DNA from: Verticillium longisporum
Lineage: Eukaryota; Ascomycota; Sordariomycetes; Glomerellales; Plectosphaerellaceae
Reading direction: 5' to 3'
Assembly: GCA_019188255.1 (NCBI GenBank)
Contig: JAETXT010000010.1
Coordinates: forward strand, 2,604,001 to 2,668,000
Length of the DNA: 64,000 nucleotides
The position numbers and the translations under genes were made by a program. Each line of letters starts with the position of its first letter. Within the stretch, counting starts at the first letter, position 1. Positions 46,479-58,054 of the stretch are shown here, in pieces. The notes beneath the pieces were generated by a model that saw only the letters and a program-made list of their open reading frames with translations, was not told where the DNA came from and searched no databases.

Positions 46479-48179
46479 CTATAGCTTTGCTCTGGGACTC
46501 CAGTTTCCGATAATCCCCCGCAGGCGCTGCTGGGTCTCGTGTTCTTGCTGACTCCGAATCTCCAACTCTGCTTTCCGAGCATCTTCTTCGAATCCCTTGA
46601 TCTTGGTTGCCACCATGCCCGTCCATATAGCCAGAGATGCTTTGTCGAAGGGTGGGAGTACCCTGCCTGTTGTGCCTGGGGTAGGGTCGCCTGCGATGTA
46701 CCGCAGATACTCAAAAAAGCCCTCGTAATCTAAAGCGATCGAGTAGTAGTTCTTGCCTCCCTCAAGTTCAGCCACCCTCTTTTGTTCCCACTCAAGCTGC
46801 TCGGAACGTGAAGGGAGAGGCCGGGCGCGCCCTGCGAGGAGTCTTGCCACAGCGACCGCTTGCCACTCGTACACACGAAATGTAAAACCGCCACCAAGCT
46901 GAAGAGGGCAAGTTGTTAGCTACGAACCCTGAGCTTAAGCCAAGTAGAATGTTGCCAAGCTTACCATGCCAATAAATGCTAAGCTCGGGTCGTCAATACT
47001 AAATGTGTGTTGAAAGACTCCAGGCAGCCGGCGATTGGCCTGTTTTATCTTTGCCTGAACGTCAGGCAAGAATGGCAAGCTGAAAGTGTAGCCGGTGCCA
47101 AATATGACGTGGTCTACATCATCCAGATATGATCCATCAGCAAAGAACAGTGTTCCAGTTCCTGGATCGAAGCGCGTTATCTCGTTCTTGACAACAATGT
47201 GCGGGTGTGTAAAAGGCGCCCACCCAAAGGCTGGGACAGGATCACCCCTTAAAGCTGCATAAACCGGCTTTTTTGCTTTAGGAAGAATTTCATGCAGGAC
47301 TTCATGGGATGAGATAGACCCTCCGACGATGACCACTCGCTAAGACCGTCATTAGCTCTACTAGGCCTGGCCGTGTATGAGGTTGCGAACCTTTCCTGCA
47401 AAGCTTTCTGGACTCCTGAAATGCTTGCTGTGTTGGATCTTCCCCGGGAATCTCACGTCAAAATCGACGATTCCTGGGATGTCTGGAATCCAGGGGACAT
47501 TGTAGTGGCCGCTTGCGACAATCAGAGCGTCGAATCTTTCTTCCCACCAGTAGTCTTTTCCCGGCGTCTCTTTGCGAAGCGTCAGTACCCATTCTTGCTG
47601 TTCATTTTTGACAGCCCGCTCAACCGTCGTATTAAGCTCCAGTAGTTTGTCGTTGCCGTTGCGAACGAAGATTTCCTGAACCCACTCTCGCACAACCTCA
47701 CGGTGTCTGAAAGGAGCCCGAGGTCCATATTTGGCGAGGGTGCGTTCCGACAGCTTATCTGGGAAGGGCTCCTGAGTAAAGCTCATGATGGAGGGGATGA
47801 TATTGCTGTGGAGGTTCTCATGAAGCGCCGAGTCTGAGAACCGTGTTTGATGATTGTTGACTCTCTCCGTCTTCGAAGTCTCTGCTGGAAGTTGTGCTGG
47901 TATGGGCACAGCATGGTCAGCGTTCCCCGCGATGAGATCTCGCAGTGATGGGATCTTGGCGGGCAGGTGAGGGGTGTAGACCCTGTGGACTTCGAGTGAG
48001 CACACTACAACGATCGTACAATGAGTGCCACCGGAAACTCACCATGTCCCACCAATAGCCCCTCTTCTGTCGAAGACCCGAATGGTGTCGAACGCTTGCT
48101 CTTTGACCAAGGCGTCGGTGGCGATGGCACCAGATGGGCCAGCACCAATCACCGCTACCCTTCTTGCTGTGGTTGTCAT
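46479..48179 (-). CDS. Flavin-containing monooxygenase (FMO family)
   Basis: Four exons on the minus strand: 48179-48043, 47982-47391, 47339-46965, 46898-46479; phases agree, 507 residues. The FAD-binding motif VIGAGPSG is at residues 10-17, followed by the family's GTW at the first junction. A second nucleotide-binding motif (VVIVGGSISSHE, from residue 245) fits NADPH, and the FATGY-like element is VIFGTGYTFSLPFL. FMOs oxygenate soft nucleophiles (N, S) or act as Baeyer-Villiger-type enzymes. The donor of the second intron is GTTCGC, which is weak. A Glu/Lys/Arg-rich helical tail of about 100 residues is longer than in yeast Fmo1. The substrate is unknown. DUF4419 and ABC genes follow to the right. 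Confidence 0.9.
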
Positions 48180-48463
48180 AATTTCAAGTTTTAATGGTTT
48201 GTCTGCAGTTCAAGCTCATAATTCATGGGAAGGAATGAAGCCACTGTCCAAAACAATCGTCACTTAATTATTTATGTCGTCTATGCTGACTCAAGACTCG
48301 AGGGCGTTTGATGGTGTGATGTTGTCCTGATGGCGTCTTCCTGCAAGATAAGCACGCGAAACAGAAACACACCAACGGTCGGCAGCACACCGACACCACG
48401 TCCGCCGACTTCGCTCATGGTCGCCGAGCCCCGAAGCGCTTTGAGACAAGAAAGTAGCAAAGT

Positions 48464-49814
48464 TTACCCGATCCTCATCGGCGCCGATGACCGAGCCCCT
48501 CGCGAACCACACTTATCTGCCTCAAAGTTGCTGTCAATGGATCCGATCAGGTCCGCGAGCTCAACCTCACCCTGCCACGGCGGCCTTTCGTCGGCATCGT
48601 GACTCTTCGGTCCAATCACCACCCACGCTGACAGCGACTGCAAGGTGCTGTGACCCTTTGTGTCACCGCTGCTGTAGCTCCCGATGCGCTCCATCGCTTT
48701 GGCGTAACCTGTGGGGGCCGCTCGTGATCTTCTTCCCCAAAGTCCCGGCCAGAACGTATGACTCGAATCTGTCTGTGCCGTTATAGTCCAGCATCACGAA
48801 AGGCGCGCTGGCGTACCCGACGGGCAATGTCCCAATGTCGAGAGACGGGTATTGCACGCCGTCAAGAACGAGGTTGCCCTCAGCGCTGTTCCTTGCGTAG
48901 GGTTCACCTCGGTCATTCCAATAGTAGAACCCTGTGATCCAGCCGGACATGTAGAAAGGCGGTGCGCCGCAGAAGAACTCGGATCTGGCGGACACGATGT
49001 CGTTCCAGAATTGCACCGTCTCCGAACTGTCCGGCTCGTCGAACGTTTTGATGAAGCGCTTGAGGATGGGCCGGAGGCGTTCAGCATATGCGGTAGCCTC
49101 TTCGCCGAATTCCGGGAGCCGTGCGAGTTTGTCGAGCAGAGCCTCCCAATCCGACTTTTCTCCCTGTAGTGTAACGGAAGGGAGGCCACAGATGATGCCG
49201 CCTTCGAACCTGAAATAGGCCTTTGTCAGCCCCATCATGAGTATATTGGCTGTCATGAGATCGTCTTGGGTTGTGGTGGTGAAGTCCGGCGTAATCCAAT
49301 TCTGCAGCCAATCCGTCTTGACGCGGGCTTGAATCTCGTCTTGGAAACGTATGAGGACTTGCTCCCAGGTGAAATCCTCGATCGTGATAGTCTCCTGTCC
49401 TTCATGATCGACAAACAAGTCCCTGATGTCCTCAGCGTGAGATATCGTGTAGAAGTTCATTTGTACCAATATGGTGAACCACACTTCCTCGGGGCGGACG
49501 ACGAAATGCAGGTGCTCGCCCCAGGCCTGGATTGCCCCGCGGACGAAGCTGTCAGCTGAAGGACGCACTCCATCACCGATTGACAGGGAGGCGCTGTCTT
49601 TGACGTTGTGATTGAAGGAGGAGAGGAGGACTTCGGCCGAGTTGTTGTAGAACTCGTTACTCATGCTTTGGCGGAAGAAGTCGTCGGCGTTCTTGACCGC
49701 CCCACGGCCAATGTGCGACTTTGGGAGGCCCCCTGGAAGCACCACAACGTCGGCGACCGACACAGGCAGCAGAAGGGCGAGGCAAAGCCCCCAAAAAGCG
49801 GCGGAGAACCTCAT
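48464..49814 (-). CDS. Secreted DUF4419-domain protein (frame break near C-terminus)
   Basis: Single-exon minus-strand gene of about 449 residues. It has a signal peptide (FWGLCLALLLPVSVADV), then the DUF4419 pattern: FVRGAIQAWGEHLHFVVRPEEVWFTILVQ, FVDHEGQETITI, and the later FCGAPPFYMSGWITGFYYWN and GYASAPFVMLDYNG. After GKKITSGP the reading continues only in another frame (TGYAKAMERIGSYSSG, then LQSLSAWVVIGPK). The break coincides with a G5 run at 48713-48717; one base fewer restores the frame and makes the length divisible by three. Without that, the protein would end at 48663 with an unrelated tail. The function of DUF4419 is unknown. The gene starts 1.36 kb from, and divergent to, the ABC transporter. 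Confidence 0.82.
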
Positions 49815-51176
49815 TTCAAGAAAACTTAGAGTCGAGTGGATTTGATCAAGGTCCCACAGCGGATGTGTGTGGCCGACTGGCCCTGTAAGAGCATCACGAC
49901 ATCATCTTGGGGGTTCAGTTGTAATACGATGGGATTCAGAAGGGTGCAACGATTGTCAGGGTGAGGTGAGACCTGGGTGCGCCCACAACCGTTGTACCGT
50001 CTATGTAAGACACCTGTAGCGGATGAACTGGAAAGTTTCCGACCCTGCTAACATTCTTCGCCGATTGACTGAATGGGTGTCTGGATAATGATGCCCACGT
50101 TGCCAGTAGATTTGGGGAGGTTTGTGTGGCCTCCTGTCCTGCCTGTCTTGCGCTGCCGAGCTGAGGTCAAACATGTATCTGGCCGTGGAATGCGAGTGCT
50201 GGCACCTCGGCCGCGCATGGAAGCTCATGCAACGTAGCCTATCGAGGCCTTCAAGGCTACTACCCTTCTGAAGCTATTCGGGAAGTGAAGTGACATCACG
50301 TTTCCTCTATGTCTGGTGTCGCCGCGCGAGCCGAACAGCGCAGCCAGTTGAGTGACACGCAGATGGACCAACATGTCAACGGGGTGAGGTGCGCTTCCAG
50401 AAGGACTATACGCGTATCAGAGGGCCCCTAGACCCTTGATATTGTAGGTTTAGCGGCAACCTCCACGGATTTGAGGGGGCTGGGCAACGAAACGATAGGT
50501 AGCCACCCGAACATGTTCGCTGGGGTTAGCGATTGCCTTCACCCCAACCAATCCTTACTGTTTTCTCCCGACTGCCAGCGGGATTGACCATGGGAATTGC
50601 TGCCGATCTTGGCCTCCTGTGGCGAAGATGTACCACTATGCTTCCTTGGCTGCGTAAGCCGTCAGCAGATGTGCGTCTGTTGGAAGCTCGACTTGCCTTC
50701 AGTGCATGGAAGCAATGGCCGCAATGAAAAGCGCCCAATCATGTTGATTCGAGAATGGCTTTTGGTTAGATGTGACATCTTTGGTGCAGGGGTGCTTGGG
50801 GTGATAGAAGGCCGTTTGCTCGCCATTACCAGGGCCATTAGTGAAAGAGGCATTGTGCCACACCCACGCCTTAAACAGGACGTAAGCGGTGTGTAGATCC
50901 CGTACTGAGGCCATTTGCGCTTGAGAGCAATCGTGCAGCCTAGGCAGCACCTTTCGTGCCTATTTCTTTGTACTGCCGATGACGAGTCCTGTTGCCGACC
51001 GCCCGGCCCGGATGGCGACGCGTATGAAGTAGGAATTCGTTCTTCAACTGACCTGGGCCTTGAATGTTACACACCTTTTGCGGTCTTCCTTACCATCAAC
51101 TGCGCGCTGCCTGGAGTTCAGTTGCTCTCGCCATACCTTGACCCCTAAAGTTCTTCACGGATCTACCAAGCACGAC
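49815..51176. other. Divergent upstream region of DUF4419 and ABC genes
   Basis: No gene was recognised. Open frames at 50526-50953 on both strands are short and featureless. The region should contain both promoters. Confidence 0.35.
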
Positions 51177-54100
51177 ATGGTAACATCATGCCTCAACGAC
51201 GACACCTTCGGCCCCATTGTTCGAGGCTGCCGTGATGACTTCGACTTTACTCTTCGCTTTCAGCGCATCATATTAGCCATGGTTCCTGCTACCTTCTTTC
51301 TGGCGCTGTCTATTCCGCGCGCCATATGGCTTTCGCAACAGCCGAGGATTGTGTCTGGTGTCGCCTTCCAGTACGCCAAGTTGGTAGGTGCGACAACCTG
51401 CCCACTGTGGATATTGTGCTGACAGAGGATGTGCAATAGACAGCCATTACAATACTGGCTACTCTGCAATTCGCGTTGCTGAATCTTCAGACGGCGGCCC
51501 CAACCTCTAGCCTCGATGGCTTCGCCATTGCCTCAACAGCAGTCAACTTCCTTGTTGCGCTGTCTATGCTTGCCCTGTCCTTCTTTGAGCATTCCAGAGT
51601 CCCGCGCCCATCGACACTACTCATTCTGTACATTCTGCTGCAGACGCTCTGCGATGCCGTCCAGGTGCGAACATCATGGCTCATGGCGAGCTCCGTTACC
51701 TCCAAGATGATTGCCCGTCTCTACACAGCATCCGTCGTAACGAAGTTCGCCATCCTCATTGTCGAGACGAAGAGCAAAACTCGTTGGCTCCGTTGGAAGA
51801 TTGATGAGCACAGCCCCGAAGAGACGAGTGATGTGATGAGTCTGACTGTCTACCTCTGGCTGAACAAATTGTTCCGTTACGGCTACAGTCATGTTCTGGC
51901 CATCGACGACCTGTATCCATTGGACAAGGACATTGACTCGGATCTCCTCCAGCGAAAACTTGAAGCTGTGATCGAGCGGTCGCGGCCCGGCAGGAAGCTT
52001 GGCTTGGCTCGATCGCTTGCCAGAGCCCTGGCCATCCCATACATCATGCCCATCGCACCCCGAATCGCCTTGATCGGGTTCAGCTTTAGTCAACCGCTTT
52101 TCATCCGCGCCCTCCTAGAATATCTGCAGGAACCAAATGCTCCTCCTAGCACGAGCTACGGCCTCATCGGTGCCGCGGTGTTGATCTATGGTGGCGCGGC
52201 TTTCGCACGAGCGCTACAATGGTACTTCCATATGAGGGCTCAGCAAATGGCCCGCGGTTGCTTGTCGGCCGCGATCTACAAAAAGACAACCGAGGCCAAG
52301 CTCGCCAACGCTGGGGAGGCGGCGGCTGTCACACTGATGAGTACAGATACGGACCGCGTTATCCAAGGCTTCCACCAGCTTCACGACTTTTGGGCCAGTC
52401 CTATCGAGGTTGCAATTGGATGCTGGTTCTTACAGCGGGAGCTTGGCACATGATTCATCGCCACGTTTGTGCTCATTGTGTTTGGTGCGATCGGTACTTT
52501 TATCGTCGGCAGGTTGGCTGGAGACCGACAGGTCTGATGGATGAGCCAGATCCAGAAAGGAGTCGGGCGCTCGGCTAACGTCATTTCGAATATGAAGAGC
52601 CTGAAGATCAGCGGCATCACACTGCCGGTTGGTGATTTCATCCAGAAGATGAGAGTGCACGAGATGGAAACTGGCAACAAATCCCGTTGGCTCATTATTT
52701 GGGCTGTTGTGGCTGCCATGACGCCGGCGATCCTGTCACCTGTTGCCGCTCTGGCCTTCACCACTCGCGAGCTCAACACGACGAACATGTTTACGTCTAT
52801 TGCGTTCTTGATCTTATTGACTTCGCCTCTATCTCAACTCTTCCAGGCTGTGCCGATGATGTTCGCCGGCCTGGCAAGCTTGAGTCGCATCCAAGCATTC
52901 ATCGAGGCTGATGCGCGGGAAGACGTCAGACGCCACGAAACACCCCACATACTCGAGAAGTCGTTTTCGGATGAACCGTCTAACAGCGGTCTTGAATACA
53001 ACGAAAAGCCATTAACCCCCGACGCCACAACCTCGATTACCATCCAGGATGGATTCTTCGGCTGGACGGAAGACCGGATGATCCTTAACCATGTCAACGT
53101 TCGCTTCCCTGTGTCTCAACTTACCCTGGTCGTTGGGCCGACAGCTGCTGGCAAGTCAACCTTGTGTAATGCGCTTTTAGGCGAGGTGCCATTCTCGCGC
53201 GGGAACATCAAGCTGCCCTTCGCTCACGCGGCCATTGGGTACTGTGAGCAGGCTCCGATCTTGTGGTACGGCACGATCAAAGTGAACATCATGGGATATT
53301 CCAACTTCGACCAGCCTCGGTACGAAGAAGTCATAGAAGCCTGTATGCTTCTCCCAGACTTCACAATACTTCCTCAGGGCGACGAAACCAACATTGGAAG
53401 CAACGGCATAGCGCTGAGTGGTGGGCAGAAGCAACGCGTCTCACTTGCTCGCGCACTCTATCTCCATTCAGACCTAATTCTCTCTGACGATATCTTAAGC
53501 GGACTCGACAACGATACCTCCAATGAGGTTTTCCGTCGTGTATTCGGTCCTAGTGGTGTTCTTCGCCGTCGGAACGCCACGGCGATTCTGTGCACGCACT
53601 CGATTCATCATCTTCCTCAAGCAGATCACATCATAGCCCTTGACACGGGTGGTGTAATCGTGGAGGAGGGTTCGTTCAATGACCTCATCCGCAATCAGAA
53701 GTATGTCGCCAACCTGAACGTTGCGGCGTCCTCGGATGAAGATGGCACGCAAGAGAGGGATACAGCCGCCCCAACTTCCACTACTCCGGGACCCAAACGT
53801 CAAGTTCAGAACGCCGAACGAAGTCGATCGGACGACCTTTCGCGAAAAACAGGGGACATGAAGGTTTATGGCCACTATATGCGTTCGTTGAGCAAGTGGT
53901 CCCTGGTGGTGCTGGTCGCTTCGGCTGCCACCCACGCTTTCGCCAACAGTATGGCGACCGCATGGCTGAAATTTTGGTCTGAAGACACTTTCCACAGGCC
54001 TACCAGTTTCTATCTGGGTATCTTCGGTATGCTGAAAGCAACTCACTCCATCATGTCTTTTATAGTCTGCGTTACCATCATTGTATGGATCACTACCCAG

Positions 54101-55696
54101 TCTGGCACGACTCTGCACCACCAGGCGATTGACACAGTTGTTCATGCACCATTGAGCTTCTTCACAACTACGGATATGGGCATAGTAACAAACCTGTTCT
54201 CCCAGGACATGACTCTTATCGATGGCGAGCTTCCGCTGGCATTGCTCAATACGGTTATCGATATCTTCCAGGTCATGGGTATGGCTGCTGTTGTGGGAAC
54301 CGCATCGCCATATCTTGCAATCAGCTATCCCATATTTGCAGTTGTGCTATGGGTGATCCAAAGGTTCTACCTGCGCACATCGCGACAGCTTCGGCTGCTC
54401 GACCTAGAAGCAAAGAGTCCACTTTAGTAGGTCATCAATCCTGATTGCAAAAGGCGGACAACTGACGGATCTAGCACCCACTATCTTGACACAATCAAGG
54501 GAATCAGCACATTTCGAGCTTTCGGCTGGATGGCCGACCATGTGACGCATAATCAGCAGTTGCTGAACACTTCGCAACGACCATCATACCTTCTCGCCAT
54601 GATACAGCGATGGCTCAGTCTCACCATGGAGATCCTTGTTGCCATTGTTGCCATCATTATCGTGTCATTGGCCACACAGACAGGGGGCAATTCAGGGTTC
54701 ACAGGTGCATCTCTGGTGACATTGATGTCGCTGAGTGATGTGATCACCTGGCTCATCCGTAACTACACGTTGCTGGAGACCTCAATTGGCGCCGTCTCGC
54801 GAATCAAGAGCTTTTCGGAATCAGTTGTGACCGAGAAGCGCGAAAATGAAGACTACCAACCTCCCGTGGAGTGGCCTCAAGCTGGCACTATTGAGCTCCA
54901 AGATGTCTCAGCATCCTACAAAGTCAGTGCCGGAGACATTGAGCAAGAGATTTCTTCACAGAGCAATCTTGCCCTGAAGAACGTTACTCTGTCTATCGAG
55001 GCCGGTAGGAAGGTCGCCTTGTGTGGCAGAAGCGGCAGTGGAAAGTCGTCCCTTATTCTTGTGCTTCTTCGGCTACTCGACCCTTTGTCATCTTGTTCCC
55101 AGAACATGAAGATCGACGACATCCCCTTCCACTCCATCGATAGGGATGCGCTCCGCTGTCGCATCATCGCAGTGCCACAGGACGCCGTCTTTCTTCCCAG
55201 TGGTAGCAGCGTCAAGGACAACCTCGACCCTTTTAACGTCGCAACTGATCTTGAATGCCGGGAGGTTCTCGATACCGTGCTGCTTAGTGGCTTCCTGGCG
55301 GAGATGAACGACGATGTCCACAGTGGGATGAGCAGCGATAGCCTCAGTGCGGGTCAAAGACAGCTCTTCAGCCTTGGAAGGGCTATCTTGAGACGACGGG
55401 TAAAGGACCGGAGCTTAGGAGGACGTCGTGGTGGCATACTTCTCTTAGATGAGGTGAGCTCGAATGTGGATCGAGAGACTGATCGCACCATGCAAGGGAT
55501 CATCAGGGAAGAGTTCAAGGAGTATACCATCATCATGGTCTCACATCGGCTGGACATGGTCATGGACTTCTTTGATGACGTCGTCGTTATTGATAAGGGG
55601 GAGGTTGTCGAGACGGGCAATCCACGGGCCTTGGCCACCCTCGAGGGCAGTCGGTTTGGGCAGCTATGGGCATTCGAAAATCGAGGTCGGAACTGA
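51177..55696 (+). pseudogene. ABCC-type (MRP-like) ABC transporter with two in-frame TGA codons
   Basis: Three exons: 51177-51383, 51440-54426, 54475-55696; 1471 codons. The order is TMD0, TMD1, NBD1, TMD2, NBD2. NBD1 has Walker A GPTAAGKST (about residue 635), signature LSGGQKQR (about 726) and Walker B ending DD, as usual for ABCC. NBD2 has GRSGSGKSS (about 1248), LSAGQRQ and LLLDE. Two TGA codons interrupt the same frame at 52451-52453 (codon 407, after QRELGT) and 52535-52537 (codon 435, after GDRQV), with family sequence between and after them (FIATFVLIVFGAIG, then WMSQIQKGV). Because the frame is continuous these are substitutions, not indels. An intron removing both would delete a TMD1 helix. 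It is either a recent pseudogene, a defective allele, or subject to readthrough. Confidence 0.7.
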
Positions 55697-56114
55697 TAGC
55701 GACGACACCCCATATGTTTTGAAGTTGGCCGTAAGCGCAGGGGTTTGCTCATCCTATACTGCTGTAATGCATTGGTAATTGATTCTGAATCAATTAACAA
55801 GTGCTTTTCAACATTAAATACTATGAATCACGTCCTTCGCAGTTGACCATCCAGGTTCCCATCGATCACCGTTGTCCAGAATGTTGTTCAGTGGACCTCC
55901 CTGCATCCTCCAGTGCAGCCAAGTTGCTGCCGCCTCAGCCATCCTGGGCGGATTCTCGGAACTAAATGTTGCTTTTGAGATAGACCATTCATTTTTCTCT
56001 CCTAAAACAAACTGTCAAAAGGTCTCAGACAACCGAGTTAATGGTCATTCCAAAGACGCTGACGCTGGGTCACATGGTGGTCTCGCATAAAATCGACACT
56101 GGAATCTCCATAAC
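55697..56114. other. 3' region of the ABC gene
   Basis: No coding sequence was seen. It ends at the ATAAC target duplication (56110-56114) of LTR copy B. Confidence 0.4.
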
Positions 56115-56720
56115 TGTGGAACCAATATTGGGGGATTTCCTAGGGCGGTGATCACTGTAGGGGATCACCTATATGGTGATTACCGGGGCTGGGATTCACA
56201 GCTCTCAGGAGCACGTGAATCACGGCTTAAGTTCAGTGAATCAGATGGGTATATTTGATTCACGTACCTCTGAATGGGTGCATAAACAAAGCTATTCCGT
56301 GCAGCTCATGTAGCTTGAAGAAGTGTGGGTAGTAGGCCAGGAAGGCAGCCAGGGAGACAGTCGGTACCTCATAGTTAACGGTGAGGCGCCCATTGGAAGG
56401 GTCATAGGCCAACGATTCTGCTTCATGCCTTGGTTGGGCTCAGGAGGATGCGGGCCCAGGAGGATGCGGGCCCAGGTTAGCATCCCGGAGACTGCCAGGT
56501 TGAATGGGATGAGGTCTGCCCTCAAATTGTCTAAGCCTTGCGCAGCAGGCCGATCATCTCTGCAGGAATCTCCAGCACCCTCAGGTAGGTAGTGGTAATT
56601 CAGAGAGATAGCATCAATCACATCACAAGTCTTATATCACCTACCCTACCTATTCAGAGCTCGCAGGCACAGCCAAAGTACTGAATTGGGGTTTACACAA
56701 GCAGTGAAGCCCTCTCAACA
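56115..56720. mobile_element. Solo LTR (copy B), 606 bp including a ~320-bp insert
   Basis: Starts TGTGGAACCAATATTGG and ends CTCTCAACA, and is flanked by ATAAC at 56110-56114 and 56721-56725 (perfect 5-bp duplication). It aligns with copy A except for an insert at about 56266-56586 placed between CACGT and AGGTAG. The insert contains a head-to-tail duplication of a 16-base unit (about 56443-56474) and a minus-strand coding-looking stretch. Mismatches to copy A include many transitions. Confidence 0.8.
56266..56586 (-). other. Coding-like fragment inserted in LTR copy B
   Basis: On the minus strand about 57 codons read as plausible protein, including AYDPSNGRLTVNYEVP and FLAYYPHFFKLHELHG. 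It is closed by stops on both sides, so it is not a gene. It could be a fragment of the element's own coding region or a captured host exon. The family is not recognised. Confidence 0.35.
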
Positions 56721-57896
56721 ATAACTAAGGTAATCGGAAGAAACTTCTCTTGCAGCCCTGACCGTGGCGACGAAAGAATTAGGGATTGCGACTTGCGTTA
56801 GCTCATCAATAAGAAGGCCTCTCCGAAACGGCCGCTCATATGGAGGCCACCAGCCTTGATACCTTGAGGCCTTGCCTCATCTCCTCAATTGATCCTGTTC
56901 ACCCATGTGTAGTTGAATATGTGGCTTCTGAGCCAGAAATTCTTCAATGATCTCAGGGCTTGACTAGTTTCGTGTTGTCTGGGGCACAGCACATTGAAAT
57001 ACTCGTCGCAGAGACCAGGTGTAGGAAGGAATGAGACAGCCAAACCGTATCATTCCACGTTCTTCTCGCTATCTTGAGGGGGGATCATCCCTGTTTACAG
57101 GCCATATTGCCAGGGTCAAGCCGGGCGTCACAGCAGGCAGGATTCGATACTTCGGGGAGCATCGGGAGCATGTCTTTTACATTTTGACTGACGAGAAAAT
57201 GTATGCCATCTCAGTGTACGTTAACGATGAGACAAGTCAGAGCCTGGTAGATCCGGCTGCCACATGGCAAGCTCGATCCTGGGACAAAAACTGCAGCTGT
57301 GTTTACGCACCCCGGCTGCCTGTCATCCTGGTCGTGGTCACTCAAGTATCCGCAGCTGTCACGATTCCTTACTCGTGTTGCTGGCGTCGCTTAAAGGTGA
57401 CCCGACTTCTTCCACTTTCGGCCTCCCTACAGCAAGCTTATTCGCCGTGGTGTCGGCACGGACGGGGAAACTTGGTTTGCTCAGATGATTCTTTGGCGCT
57501 AATAAGGAGAATCTTATACGTAGGCACACGCGGAGATGCAACCAAGAGCTGATCAAAAATTGACTTGCTCCATCATCTATTGTCGATCGACGCCATTTCC
57601 TGACTGGTGTCCCATTCGCTCAGCTTGGCAGTATCCCGAATCAAAGAATGCATTGAATCCTGTCATGGTACACAGGCTCAGCGTGTTCCCGAACCCCGGC
57701 TATCATTCTGGATGAGAATTTTCTTTGAGGTCCCTTGTCGGGTGAAACCCAAGTCATGCACCAACATGGTCCGATCAACGGGGTGCCCCAGTATGACAGC
57801 GACCCTGAGAGGGTCCGTCACTTGAGATCGGCGTGATTCTTACTCGAAGCAATCTTAGCATCTAATCAGATCCGAACCCAAATAACCGAAGGTCGG
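56721..57896. other. Region between LTR copy B and the siderophore transporter promoter
   Basis: A plus-strand frame at 57031-57552 (173 codons) contains GRIRYFGEHREHVFYILTDEKMYAISVY, which reads like a decayed strand-rich (propeller or lectin) protein, but no start, exon partners or family can be shown. Otherwise nothing was recognised. Confidence 0.3.
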
Positions 57897-57905
57897 ATCA
57901 GATAA
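57897..57905 (+). promoter_or_regulatory. Iron-GATA site ATCAGATAA upstream of the siderophore transporter
   Basis: An exact match to ATCWGATAA, the extended GATA motif bound by fungal iron regulators of the SreA/SRE class, 150 bases before the start codon of a siderophore transporter. A related ATCAGATCC lies about 30 bases further upstream. Repression under iron sufficiency is inferred. Confidence 0.6.
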
Positions 57906-58054
57906 GTCAGGTTACCGAAGTCGGGTGGAAGTCCAGCGAGATTCATTAAAAGCCGGCAGGTTCTGCTGTTTACTATGCCCTGCCTGCAGATCCCCTCAAC
58001 TCCTCTCTCTGATTGCCAAACAACCCCCTGACAGCCGTCGAGATATCAGTCACG

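Noticed and set aside
57031..57552. 173-codon plus-strand frame called as a gene
   Set aside because: Contains one plausible strand-rich stretch, but the second half looks random and no exon structure or family can be shown.
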